Source: Verrucomicrobiales bacterium (GTDB lineage Bacteria > Verrucomicrobiota > Verrucomicrobiia > Verrucomicrobiales > DEV007). Taken from it: 15,639 nt of DNA. Location: the NCBI GenBank assembly GCA_023253615.1, contig JALRFZ010000148.1, positions 1 through 15,639 on the forward strand, in the 5' to 3' direction. The notes under the pieces were generated by a model. The model saw only the letters and a list, made by a program, of their open reading frames with translations. It was not told the origin of the DNA and searched no databases. Of the stretch, positions 7,096-14,261 are shown piece after piece. The stretch's first letter is position 1. Each line of letters starts with the position of its first letter. A program made the translations under genes and the position numbers.

Positions 7096-8136
7096 TCAGG
7101 GCTGGCGTTTCAGTCCGGGGAACCCTTTGCGATCGGATTCGTCATTGCCGCCGGGGACGGGGAGGGTATCGCGCGGCACGTTCCCCTCCCGCGGATAAAA
7201 CAGGAATCCGTAGCGGTTGAGTTTTTCGATGACCTCTTCAAACTGGCGTTTCAGTCCGGGGTCGTTCAGAAGGGCGGCGGTGAGGCCCTCGCCCTTTTCG
7301 ATTTCGTTCAGCAGGCGATCGGTCGTGGCGATGGTCTTGCGGAGATCGTCGAGGGTGCCGTCGAATTCCTTGAAGACGGAATCGACGCCGTCGAGGGTCA
7401 TGGCGAATTTCGCGATGCTCTCATCGACGCCGGCGAAGGTGGCCTTGGCGGAGACGGATGTCTCCCCGACGCGTCTCATGGCGGCAGTGCTCTCGTCGAG
7501 CAAAGCCGGCAGTCGATCGGAAACCGTGTGGAGAGTCTCGGAAGTGGCGCGCATTTCGGCGAGGAGCACGCGGAGATTCCCGAGATTCTCATCGGTCAGC
7601 AGTTTGCCTTCGATGCGGGCGGCGAGCTGTTCGAAACGCTCCGCGGCGGACCGGATTTCCACCGAAGCATCGGCGACGCCGTCAAAGGCTTCGCCGGCCT
7701 CTCCGGCAAGGTCGGTGAGGCTGCTCGAAGGTTGGGCGAGAATGCGGTGGCCCTCGGGGAGAAACTCGCCGGTCGGATGCTCCGGTGGCAGGATGCGCAC
7801 GTAGCTGTCGCCCATGAGGCCGCTGGTGCCCAATTTCACCGTCGCCCCCACGGGGATGCGGTTGCCGGGGAAGATCTCAAGAGGGACGGAGAGCAGGATG
7901 AAGTCTTGGTTCAACACCGGATCGGAGGCGACGCGTCCGATGTCGACGCCGCCGAGCCGCACGGGCACGCCGGCCCGGATGCCGGTCGCGTCCTTCACCT
8001 CCACGATGAGGGGATAGCCGCCGGCGGATCCGAGCTGTGGCCGGCTGAAACGCAGGATCAGTCCGCCGACAAGGGCGGCGCCGATCAGCAGAAAAAGACC
8101 GACCTGGATCTCGGCGCGATGGTGGGAGAGGGACAT
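7096..8136 (-). CDS. mlaD: MCE-domain lipid-binding protein of the Mla transporter
   Basis: MlaD is the periplasmic substrate-binding ring of the MlaFEDB phospholipid transporter. The start ATG at 8134-8136 gives 346 residues beginning MSLSHHRAEIQVGLFLLIG. An in-frame ATG at 8301 would run 100 bp into mlaF and adds nothing family-like. One transmembrane anchor (about residues 11-29) is followed by the MCE domain (about 40-117: YPLIVEVKDATGIRAGVPVRLGGV, then SGLMGDSYVRI). A long helical region follows (about 130-290), rich in Leu and Glu heptad-like patterns, and includes EKGEGLTAALLND, a motif common in long MCE proteins. The tail is longer than E. coli MlaD (about 180 residues), as is usual outside Proteobacteria. 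It lies 64 bp after mlaF. No mlaA, mlaB or mlaC is in the window. Confidence 0.92.
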   Translation of the reverse strand: MSLSHHRAEIQVGLFLLIGAALVGGLILRFSRPQLGSAGGYPLIVEVKDATGIRAGVPVRLGGVDIGRVASDPVLNQDFILLSVPLEIFPGNRIPVGATVKLGTSGLMGDSYVRILPPEHPTGEFLPEGHRILAQPSSSLTDLAGEAGEAFDGVADASVEIRSAAERFEQLAARIEGKLLTDENLGNLRVLLAEMRATSETLHTVSDRLPALLDESTAAMRRVGETSVSAKATFAGVDESIAKFAMTLDGVDSVFKEFDGTLDDLRKTIATTDRLLNEIEKGEGLTAALLNDPGLKRQFEEVIEKLNRYGFLFYPREGNVPRDTLPVPGGNDESDRKGFPGLKRQP

Positions 8137-8200
8137 CGGAAGGACAAGGGCGAGTATGGCCGCAATCCACCTCCCTGACAATCCGGAAGACGTGCCCGGG

Positions 8201-8965
8201 CTATTCGCGGCCCATCGCGTCGGCGGAGAGAAACTCGCGGATATCGGGATCGTCCGAGCGGTCGAGTCCGCCGGGATCGCCGGCATATCGGACGACTCCA
8301 TCCTTGAGGAAGACGACCTGGTCGGCCACGAAGCGCATCGAGCCGAGATGATGGGTCACCATCACCGAGGTGAGATGGAAACCGCTCTGGAGACGGGCGA
8401 TGAGGCGGGTGATGTTTTCCGAGAGGATGGGATCGAGGCCGGCGGTCGGTTCGTCGTAGAGCAGGCAATCCGGGCGTGCCGCGAGGGCGCGGGCGAGGGA
8501 GACGCGCTTGCGCATGCCGCCCGAGAGCGCGTCGGGCATCTTGCGTTCCTGGTGCCTCAGCCCGACGAGCGACAGCACTTCGTCGACACGGGCGGCGATG
8601 ACGGCGGGATCGCGCTCGCCCTGCTCCCGGAGCGGGAAGGCGACGTTGGCGCCCACGTCCATCGAGTCGAAAAGGGCTCCGTCCTGGAACAGCACGCCGA
8701 TGCGCCGCCGGATGGGACGCAGCGCCTTTTCGGAGAGAGGGCCGAGATCCGTGCCGAGGGCCTTCACGGTGCCGGCGAGCGGTTTCATGAGACCGTTGAG
8801 GTGTCGCAGGAGGACGCTTTTTCCCGCCCCGCTGCCACCGAGGATGACGGTGGTTTTCCCTGTCGGCACATCGAGGGAGACACCTCGCAGCACCTCTTGT
8901 CCATCGAGGGTCTGGCGGAGGTCGCGGACCTCGAAAAAGGGAGGAATGTCAGGGTCTCCGCTCAT
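8201..8965 (-). CDS. mlaF: ABC transporter ATPase of the Mla phospholipid transporter
   Basis: This cytoplasmic ATPase powers MlaFEDB lipid transport between the inner and outer membranes. All ABC motifs are intact in the 254 residues: Walker A GGSGAGKS (43-50), Q-loop Gln94 (VLFQDGALF), signature LSGGM (147-151), Walker B CLLYDE (167-172), D-loop GLD, and switch His205 (VTHH). FQDGALFDSM and MPDALSGGM are typical of the MlaF/Ttg2A subfamily. It lies 6 bp after mlaE, which fits an operon. No Shine-Dalgarno is evident. Confidence 0.96.
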   Translation of the reverse strand: MSGDPDIPPFFEVRDLRQTLDGQEVLRGVSLDVPTGKTTVILGGSGAGKSVLLRHLNGLMKPLAGTVKALGTDLGPLSEKALRPIRRRIGVLFQDGALFDSMDVGANVAFPLREQGERDPAVIAARVDEVLSLVGLRHQERKMPDALSGGMRKRVSLARALAARPDCLLYDEPTAGLDPILSENITRLIARLQSGFHLTSVMVTHHLGSMRFVADQVVFLKDGVVRYAGDPGGLDRSDDPDIREFLSADAMGRE

Positions 8966-8971
8966 GCCGTT

Positions 8972-9751
8972 TCAAAGATCGATCGAGCTGGTCGGAAGCC
9001 AGCGGTTGAGAAGGAGGGAAAGGAAGAAATTCACGATGAGGATGGCGAGTGAGGAATCGACCACGGCCCGGGTCGTGGCCCGTCCGACGCCCACGGCTCC
9101 GTCGGTCGCGTGGAGTCCGCGGTGGCAGGAGATGAGGACGATGAGCAGGCCGAAGACCGTGCCCTTGAGCAGCCCGGTGACGACGTCGGAAGTCCTCGTG
9201 TGGGCGAGGAGCTGGCCTTCGAACCAAGGGGCCGGCACCCCGAAAACTTCCACGGTGAGAAGCTCGGCGGCGATCATCCCGAACCAGATGGCCTCCGCCA
9301 CCAGCACGGGCATGGAGACGAGGATGGCGAGAAGGCGGGGCACGACGAGGTAATCGACGGGATCGACGCCGAAGGCACGCAGGGCGTCGATCTGCCGGGT
9401 CACGCGCATCGTGCCGATCTCGGCCGCCATCGCCGCACCCATCCGGCCCGCGACCATGAGGGCGGCGAGCACGGGGCCGAGTTCGCGGCACATCGCGATG
9501 GAGACGACCGGACCCGTCGCCGAGCCCAGGCCGAGTTCGTTGAATTTGTAATAGGCCTGCGCCGCAAAGACCGCTCCGGTGAAGGCTCCGGTGACGATCA
9601 CGACAAGCTGGGACCCGATTCCGATGGCCACGATCTGGGCACAGGCCTGGCGCGGGCGCACCCCGGCGGTCAGAAAGGAGACGACGGCCTCGACCGCGAG
9701 CAGCCCGAGCTGACCGAGGTGGCAAATTGCTCTGCGGATCGCGTGAGGCAT
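8972..9751 (-). CDS. mlaE: Permease of the Mla phospholipid transporter
   Basis: MlaE is the inner-membrane permease subunit that pairs with MlaF and MlaD. The family signature is clear: the residues around AAEIGTMRVTRQIDALRAFG, followed by DYLVVPRLLA and a C-terminal membrane segment. The start at 9751 gives 259 residues, the usual length (about 260), beginning MPHAIRRAICHLGQLG with the expected amphipathic N-terminal helix. The frame stays open much further upstream, but that part lies antisense to a well-supported gene. A GTG at 9766 is an alternative start. This is the first gene of the minus-strand operon, and its promoter should lie in the 78-bp gap shared with the divergent reductase gene. 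No clear boxes are seen there. Confidence 0.93.
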   Translation of the reverse strand: MPHAIRRAICHLGQLGLLAVEAVVSFLTAGVRPRQACAQIVAIGIGSQLVVIVTGAFTGAVFAAQAYYKFNELGLGSATGPVVSIAMCRELGPVLAALMVAGRMGAAMAAEIGTMRVTRQIDALRAFGVDPVDYLVVPRLLAILVSMPVLVAEAIWFGMIAAELLTVEVFGVPAPWFEGQLLAHTRTSDVVTGLLKGTVFGLLIVLISCHRGLHATDGAVGVGRATTRAVVDSSLAILIVNFFLSLLLNRWLPTSSIDL

Positions 9752-9829
9752 CGTGCCAGCAAACACGAAGCGGGCCGCGCGATCAACCCGTCCTTGCGAA
9801 AAGGGTGGGGGCCGCGTTGATTCCCCGCC

Positions 9830-10714
9830 ATGGAATCCGATTCGAAACAAAACGTGGGGGTGATCGGCCTGGGCATCATCGGCAGCCGTGTCGCGGAGCG
9901 TTTGCGGCAGGCCGGACACCGGGTCTATGTCTGGAATCGCACCGTGAAGCCGATCCCCGGCTTCGTCGCCTCGCCCGGCGAGCTGGCCGATCTCGCCGAT
10001 GTCATCCAGATCTTCGTCAGCGACAGCGAGGCCTTGCGGACGGTGATCGCGGCGATGAAGGGGAGGCTCGAGTCGCGCCATGTCCTTGTTGCGAACGGCA
10101 CTTTCGATCCCGAGACGGTCGCTTCGATCTACCAGGAGGTCCGGAAAACCGGCGCCGCCTTCCTCGATGCGCCCTTCACCGGCAGCCGGCTCGCCGCGGA
10201 ATCCGGGGGACTCGTCTATTATACGGGGGGCGATGTGCGTGTGCTCGAGCAGGTCCGGCCCATTCTGGAAGCCAGTGCCAAATCGATCCTTCATCTCGGC
10301 AGGGTCGGCGAGGCCTCGCTCATCAAGATCGCGACGAACATGATCTCGGCCGCGACCGTCGGGATTCTTTCCGAAGCCTACGGTCTCGTTGAAGCGGCTG
10401 GGGTGAATCCCGAACGTCTCGTCGAGGCTCTCCAGGGCAATGCCTGCTGCTCGCCCTTGGTCGCGATGAAGCTCCCCGGCATCCTCGCCCGGGATTACGA
10501 GCCGCATTTCTCGCTGAAGAACATGTTCAAGGACGCCCAATACGCGCTCGCGCTCGGCAAGCAGCTCGGCGTGCCGCAGCCGGTGCTTTCCACCACGGCG
10601 AGCGTCATGTACCGCTCGATCCAGGAGGGCAGGGGCGAGTCCGATTATTCCGTGATCGCCGCGAACCATCAAAAAGGATCCCCGGTGGAGTCCGCTGCCG
10701 CGAAGAAGTCATGA
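9830..10714 (+). CDS. NAD(P)-dependent beta-hydroxyacid dehydrogenase-family reductase
   Basis: This belongs to the 3-hydroxyisobutyrate dehydrogenase / glyoxylate-succinic semialdehyde reductase family, soluble in the cytoplasm. The 294 residues contain the Rossmann motif GLGIIG (13-18), the substrate-binding DAPFTGS (113-119) and the catalytic Lys166 in LIKIATNM. After the second strand, WNRT places Arg where NADPH-preferring GLYR members have it, so NADPH is favoured by inference. The substrate is not readable; glyoxylate or a short semialdehyde is plausible. The gene is divergent from mlaE and overlaps the YgfZ-type gene by 4 bp (ATGA at 10711-10714), suggesting coupled translation. The tail after about residue 275 is polar and variable. 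Confidence 0.92.
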   Translation: MESDSKQNVGVIGLGIIGSRVAERLRQAGHRVYVWNRTVKPIPGFVASPGELADLADVIQIFVSDSEALRTVIAAMKGRLESRHVLVANGTFDPETVASIYQEVRKTGAAFLDAPFTGSRLAAESGGLVYYTGGDVRVLEQVRPILEASAKSILHLGRVGEASLIKIATNMISAATVGILSEAYGLVEAAGVNPERLVEALQGNACCSPLVAMKLPGILARDYEPHFSLKNMFKDAQYALALGKQLGVPQPVLSTTASVMYRSIQEGRGESDYSVIAANHQKGSPVESAAAKKS

Positions 10715-11529
10715 TCGACCTTCCACCCCTCGAAGGCCGCTGGCGCGAACTGACCGGGCGCGCCGTCTTCCGTCTCACCGGCGGGGACCGGGTCCGTTAT
10801 CTGAACGGCCAGGTCACCAACGACGTCGCGAAGGTCTCACCGGCCTTGTCCCTTCCCGCCTGTCTCTGCACGATCAAGGGAAAGGTCGAGGCGCTCGTCT
10901 GGATCCATGCGGATGGAGAATCCCTCCTCGTCGACGGGGAGGGAGAGCAGCGCGACGCGCTCCACGCCCGGCTCGAGAAGTACCTGATCGCCGACGATTG
11001 CGAGATCGGGGATGTCAGCGGGGAAGTGCGGCTCTTCCATCATTTCAGCGGCGATAGCGCCGGAGGGGCGGAGAGCCGGCGGCTGGGGGTGCCGGGGAGG
11101 GACCTGTGGCTGCCCCGCGATGCCGCGCCACCCTTCGCCCGAGAGGACGTGATCAGCGACGGGGAATGGGCGGTCGCCGGGTTGCTCTCCGCCTTGCCAC
11201 TTCCGGGACGGGAGATCCGCGCCGAGGAATTCCCCGCGGAACTCGGGCTCGATGCCTGGGCGGTCGATTTCCACAAGGGCTGTTATCTGGGACAGGAGAT
11301 CGTTTCCCGCATCCGCAGCGTCGGGCGGGTCAAAAGGCTCCTACGCGTCGTGGTGGCGGACCGACCTCTCATGGTCGGAGAATCCGTGTCCGCCCCTTCG
11401 GGCGAAAGCGGGATCATCACGCGGCCCTCGCTCACCGACGGGGCGGGGCGGGAGGTCTCGCTCGCCCTCTTTTCCGTTCCGTCCCCCGCCTCGAACCTGC
11501 CCGGAGAGATGGCCGTGCCGGTCGTCTGA
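10711..11529 (+). CDS. ygfZ: YgfZ/GcvT-type folate-binding protein
   Basis: YgfZ proteins bind tetrahydrofolate and help maintain or repair certain iron-sulfur enzymes. The 272-residue product carries the defining motif K-G-C-Y-L-G-Q-E (KGCYLGQEIVSRI, about residues 189-201) and the N-terminal VRYLNGQVTND typical of the family. The GcvT-like fold extends over the whole length, with a short C-terminal barrel domain (GESGIITRPSLT). Its start overlaps the stop of the upstream reductase by 4 bp, so the two are expected to be made together. No terminator is obvious after it, but the next gene has its own leader 180 bp on. Confidence 0.93.
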   Translation: MIDLPPLEGRWRELTGRAVFRLTGGDRVRYLNGQVTNDVAKVSPALSLPACLCTIKGKVEALVWIHADGESLLVDGEGEQRDALHARLEKYLIADDCEIGDVSGEVRLFHHFSGDSAGGAESRRLGVPGRDLWLPRDAAPPFAREDVISDGEWAVAGLLSALPLPGREIRAEEFPAELGLDAWAVDFHKGCYLGQEIVSRIRSVGRVKRLLRVVVADRPLMVGESVSAPSGESGIITRPSLTDGAGREVSLALFSVPSPASNLPGEMAVPVV

Positions 11530-11567
11530 ACCTCCCGGAAAACGGACGTAACGGATTCTTTCCCTGA

Positions 11568-11668
11568 TTCTTAGAAGGATACGCAATTTTTGATTGCGCG
11601 ATCCCCGGGAAACGCTAAAAGTCCCCGGCACTTTTTTGCGGATCGCACCATCATGATGAGGCGGATCG
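11568..11668 (+). promoter_or_regulatory. Probable control region of the first tandem outer-membrane protein gene
   Basis: The 214-bp gap upstream of the 11744 gene is AT-richer than its surroundings and full of small symmetric elements. The palindromic TTCTTAGAA is at 11568-11576 and a hairpin CGCAAT/ATTGCG is at 11582-11598. A possible TTGCGC-N16-TAAAAG promoter lies at 11594-11621. A palindrome CATCATGATG (11649-11658) is flanked by two copies of GCGGATCG (11638-11645 and 11661-11668). TTCTTAGAAG recurs at nearly the same distance before the next paralog. The promoter call is weak. Confidence 0.4.
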
Positions 11669-11707
11669 GAAAAAGGCGCGAAAGCGAAAGCAAAAAACCG
11701 GTCCAAA

Positions 11708-11743
11708 ACGACCACATCTCAAACCAAGGGAAAACAAAAGATT
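11708..11743 (+). promoter_or_regulatory. Conserved mRNA leader, copy 1
   Basis: ACGACCACATCTCAAACC followed by AAGGGA, then 12 nt to the ATG. It aligns without gaps to the leaders at 13011 and 14226. AAGGGA is the only Shine-Dalgarno-like element, always 12 nt before the start, which is longer than the usual spacing. ACCAAGG (11723-11729) is the reverse complement of CCTTGGT in this gene's 3' region (12589-12595). Confidence 0.75.
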
Positions 11744-12556
11744 ATGAAAAAAGCCATTCTGGTTGCAACCATCGGCGCGTTGACGCTCGGCGTGAACGCA
11801 GGTGACTGGGGCAAAGCCCCCGTCGGAAAGCAAGTCGTCGAAGAGTGCGTCGATCTCGGCGGCACCATCACCACCGTCTACGCCACCGACTACGTCTTCA
11901 AGGGCGTGCGCTGGGGTCGTGACGCCGCGATCGTCGACGTGAACTACACCATCGACGGCCTCGCCGTTCCGGTCACCATCGGTGCCGGCTACTACAACGT
12001 GATCAACGGCGACGGCATCCTCAACGGCGGCTTCGACAAGCTCGACCTCTACGCGAAAGCTGATCTTGGCACCTTCGCTGGATTCGACGTGGCTCTCGGC
12101 TACACCCATTACACCTTCCCCGAATTCCGCAGCAACGTCTCGTCGAGCGGTCTCGGTTACGGCGAACTCGGCCTTGAAGTTTCGCGCAGCCTCGGCTTCG
12201 TCGACCTCGCCTACTCGAACGCCTACGCCATGGGTGGTCTTGCCAACGGCTGGTATCACCAGCTCGGTGTCACCAAGTCCATCAGCCTCACCGACAATGT
12301 GAGCCTGGCCCTTGGTGTCGGCCTCGCCTACAGCGACAATTACTGGGGTGCCCTTACCGGCAACGACAGCGACTGGAACCACTACTACGCCACCGCTTCG
12401 CTCCCGATCCAGCTCAATTGCCGCACCACCCTCACTCCCTATATCGGCTACGTGGGTGCTCCCAACGGCTTCGTCGTCGACGGCGTCAACCCCCTCGGTG
12501 ACGGCGCCCAGTCCGACATCCTTCACGGCGGTGTTTCACTGAGCGTTTCGTTCTGA
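11744..12556 (+). CDS. Putative outer-membrane beta-barrel protein, tandem copy 1
   Basis: A 270-residue exported protein. The signal peptide MKKAILVATIGALTLGVNA is cut before GDWGKAPVGK. The mature part shows repeated alternating hydrophobic/aromatic strands (YATDYVFKGVRWG, GLAVPVTIGAGYYNVING, GFDVALGYTHYTFPEF, RSLGFVDLAYSNAYAMGG, WNHYYATASLPIQLNCRTT) and ends in SLSVSF with the terminal Phe of outer-membrane barrels. Two Cys (EECVDL and LNCRTT) are shared by all four paralogs in the window. The pattern resembles TIGR02001 (Gcw_chp) proteins, but the function is unknown; a porin-like or abundant surface protein is plausible. The codons are strongly biased to C-ending forms, suggesting high expression. 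The gene is a single unit between its own leader and terminator. It is the most different of the three tandem copies (for example FKGVRWGRDAAIVDV). Confidence 0.87.
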   Translation: MKKAILVATIGALTLGVNAGDWGKAPVGKQVVEECVDLGGTITTVYATDYVFKGVRWGRDAAIVDVNYTIDGLAVPVTIGAGYYNVINGDGILNGGFDKLDLYAKADLGTFAGFDVALGYTHYTFPEFRSNVSSSGLGYGELGLEVSRSLGFVDLAYSNAYAMGGLANGWYHQLGVTKSISLTDNVSLALGVGLAYSDNYWGALTGNDSDWNHYYATASLPIQLNCRTTLTPYIGYVGAPNGFVVDGVNPLGDGAQSDILHGGVSLSVSF

Positions 12557-12586
12557 GAAAAGCACGGCACGGAAAATCCATTTCCA

Positions 12587-12630
12587 AACCTTGGTGAAAA
12601 CCGTCCTCCCTCGCGGGAGGGCGGTTTTTT
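12587..12630 (+). terminator. Terminator of tandem copy 1, with conserved upstream motif
   Basis: A 14-bp stem with one G-T pair joins 12597-12610 to 12615-12628 across loop TCGC and runs into a T-tract ending at 12630. AACCTTGGT (12587-12595) abuts the stem 1 nt upstream, as it does in the two following units. Confidence 0.9.
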
Positions 12631-13010
12631 CGTTTCGGGGCGGGCGCATCACGGTTCGGAAAGCTCTCCCTGGGGGTGGTACGAACCTCCCGCCCGGGCT
12701 CCGGGAGATTCCCGGGAAAAATCAGATCAGTTCCACCGACAGCACATGGCAGTGCTTCAGCTCTGGTTCAAACTCTGATAACCATTTGATTTTCAACGGA
12801 CTGGGAAAAGCCCGAAACCCACTCCCCAATCGGTTGAAACGAAGCTCGAAATTTTTTCTTAGAAGAAAACAAAGATTTTTCTCTTGCGGGAAGAGGAAAC
12901 CTCAGGCAACGTCTCGCGGTTCCGAATTCCCGTTCGCTTTGTCAGGGGCAACCTGGCAAACGAAGTGAATTTGGGGCTCCGGATTCAAGCCCGGACGAAA
13001 ACAGGTTATT
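12631..13010. other. Gene-free spacer between tandem copies 1 and 2
   Basis: No gene can be supported here. The spacer holds a GC-rich inverted repeat of CCCGGG hexamers, a small AGCAC/GTGCT hairpin, and an A/T-rich stretch near 12851-12883. That stretch contains the symmetric TTTTCTT-AG-AAGAAAA (12854-12869), whose core TTCTTAGAAG matches 11568-11577 upstream of copy 1. No convincing sigma70 promoter was found, though copy 2 must have one in this region. Confidence 0.55.
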
Positions 13011-13046
13011 ACGACCACATCTCAAACCAAGGGAAACAAAACACTT
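13011..13046 (+). promoter_or_regulatory. Conserved mRNA leader, copy 2
   Basis: It is nearly identical to the leader at 11708: ACGACCACATCTCAAACC, then AAGGGA, then exactly 12 nt to the ATG at 13047. Its ACCAAGG is complementary to CCTTGGT at 13897-13903 in the 3' region. Confidence 0.75.
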
Positions 13047-13859
13047 ATGAAAAAAACCATTCTGGTTGCAATTATCGGCGCGATGACGCTTGGCGTTAAC
13101 GCGGGTGACTGGGGGAAAGCCCCCGTTGGCAAAGCTCCCATCGAGGAGTGCGTTGATCTCGGCGGTACCATTGGTGCCGGCTACATGACGGACTACATCT
13201 TCTACGGTGTCCGTTTCGCCGGTGACAGTGCCTGGACGAGCGTCAGCTACACCTTCGACGGTCTTGCGGTTCCGATCACGGTCGGTGCCTGGTATCTCAA
13301 CGGTATCAACGAAGACGGTATCGGTGGTGCTTACGACGAGCTTGATCTCACCGTCAGCGCCGCTCTTGGAACCTTCGCCGGTTTCGACGTGGCTCTCGGT
13401 TACACCCACTTCGTGTTCCCCGAAATGCGCAGCAATTTCGGTCAGGACTTCGCCGGTGGTTACGGTGAGATTGGCCTCGACATTACCCGCAGCCTTGGCT
13501 TCGTTGACCTCGCCTACGAGTCCAACTACGCCATGGGTGGCTTCGCCAACGGCTGGTATCACCAGCTCGGCTTCTCGAAGTCCTTCGGTCTTACCGACAG
13601 CATCAGCCTTGTGCTTGGAACGGGTATCGGTTATTCCGACAACTACTTCTCCAACCTCACTGGCAACGACAGCGGCTGGAACCACTACTACGTGACCGCC
13701 TCGCTGCCGATCCAGCTGAACTGCCGCACCACCCTTACCCCCTACATCGGCTTCGTCGGTGCACCCAACGGCTTCGTTGTCGACGGTGTGAACCCGACCG
13801 GACTCGATCCCCAGAGCGACATCCTCCACGGTGGTGTCTCTCTCAGCGTTTCCTTCTAA
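13047..13859 (+). CDS. Putative outer-membrane beta-barrel protein, tandem copy 2
   Basis: The 270-residue product is closest to copy 3 (roughly 80-85% identical by eye) and less like copy 1. The signal peptide is MKKTILVAIIGAMTLGVNA, then GDWGKAPVGKAPIEECVDLGG. It shares with copy 3 the blocks YIFYGVRFAGDSAW, VGAWYLNGINEDG, GGAYDELDL, ESNYAMGGFANGWYHQ and LVLGTGIGYSDNYFS, and ends DILHGGVSLSVSF. It uses noticeably more T-ending codons (ggt, ctt, gtt) than its neighbours, so its synonymous sites have drifted while the protein stayed the same. This points to purifying selection rather than a very recent duplication. It is flanked by its own leader and terminator. The function is unknown. Confidence 0.87.
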   Translation: MKKTILVAIIGAMTLGVNAGDWGKAPVGKAPIEECVDLGGTIGAGYMTDYIFYGVRFAGDSAWTSVSYTFDGLAVPITVGAWYLNGINEDGIGGAYDELDLTVSAALGTFAGFDVALGYTHFVFPEMRSNFGQDFAGGYGEIGLDITRSLGFVDLAYESNYAMGGFANGWYHQLGFSKSFGLTDSISLVLGTGIGYSDNYFSNLTGNDSGWNHYYVTASLPIQLNCRTTLTPYIGFVGAPNGFVVDGVNPTGLDPQSDILHGGVSLSVSF

Positions 13860-13894
13860 GATCCGCTGAAACAAAGGAGTTAAGTTTTACTTAG

Positions 13895-13941
13895 AACCTT
13901 GGTGTAAACCGCCTCTCCTTCGGGAGGGGCGGTTTCTTTTT
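13895..13941 (+). terminator. Terminator of tandem copy 2, with conserved upstream motif
   Basis: A 13-bp stem (AAACCGCCTCTCC at 13906-13918 with GGAGGGGCGGTTT at 13923-13935, one T-G pair) is closed by a stable C(TTCG)G tetraloop and followed by CTTTTT. AACCTTGGT (13895-13903) lies 2 nt upstream of the stem. Confidence 0.92.
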
Positions 13942-14225
13942 GTACCCGCGCGTCCGGTCGTGGGCGGAATGGTCCGGTCCCCCCGCACCCTCTCGGCGCG
14001 AAATGCCGCAGGGCGCGCCGCCCCTTGAAGTCTTCGGCACCCTGGTGGTGGAGGTGCCTGAGCCCGTCCTGAGGAGATCCGGCGACGGCGTGGATGGTAG
14101 CGGCGGCGGTCTGGGGGCAGGTTTTTGGGAAAAATTCACGGAAGTCGCGCGATTGGCCCGCGTCTTGCTATTTTCCTTTTCCAGCAGCGCCCGACAGGCG
14201 GGTGCTTCGTCAACCATAGGAAATT
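13942..14225. other. Gene-free spacer between tandem copies 2 and 3
   Basis: This spacer is GC-rich and has no supportable gene; the open frames in it lack family features and overlap the terminator or the leader. It contains a GGCACC/GGTGCC inverted repeat (14036-14058) and, close to the next leader, a sigma54-like promoter candidate. It lacks the TTCTTAGAAG element found upstream of copies 1 and 2. Confidence 0.5.
14153..14169 (+). promoter_or_regulatory. Candidate sigma54 (-24/-12) promoter of tandem copy 3
   Basis: TTGGCCC-GCGTC-TTGCT matches the RpoN consensus TGGCAC-N5-TTGCW at most positions, with GG (14155-14156) and GC (14167-14168) exactly 12 bp apart as required. Transcription would start near 14180, giving a leader of about 82 nt. 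No RpoN activator site or gene is visible, and chance matches occur in GC-rich DNA. Confidence 0.35.
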
Positions 14226-14261
14226 ACGACCAAATCTCAAACCAAGGGAATCAAGACACTT
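14226..14261 (+). promoter_or_regulatory. Conserved mRNA leader, copy 3
   Basis: ACGACCAAATCTCAAACC, then AAGGGA, then 12 nt to the ATG at 14262. There is one change in the first 24 positions relative to copy 2. ACCAAGG is complementary to CCTTGGT at 15110-15116, and to a second copy at 15128-15134 within the terminator hairpin. Confidence 0.75.

Noticed and set aside
8137..8301. Upstream start for mlaD
   Set aside because: It would overlap mlaF by about 100 bp, and the added residues show no conserved feature. The N-terminus at 8136 matches MCE proteins directly before the membrane anchor.
9782..9821. Inverted repeat ATCAAC/GTTGAT in the mlaE-reductase divergent gap as an operator
   Set aside because: The arms are only 6 bp with a 28-bp gap. 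This is too weak to call without comparison to other genomes.
9752..10672. Long N-terminal extension of mlaE (open frame reaching 10672)
   Set aside because: It runs antisense through a clearly conserved reductase gene and resembles no MlaE sequence. High-GC shadow frames stay open by chance.
12720..12785. tRNA-like segment (ATCAGA...TCTGAT ends, GGTTCAAAC, ACCA)
   Set aside because: The T-arm pairs poorly, the acceptor stem cannot reach 7 bp, and no D-arm or anticodon arm can be fitted. It is probably coincidence.
12591..12968. 125-codon open frame after tandem copy 1
   Set aside because: It begins inside the 3' motif and terminator, has no recognisable features, and runs through the spacer and control region of the next gene.
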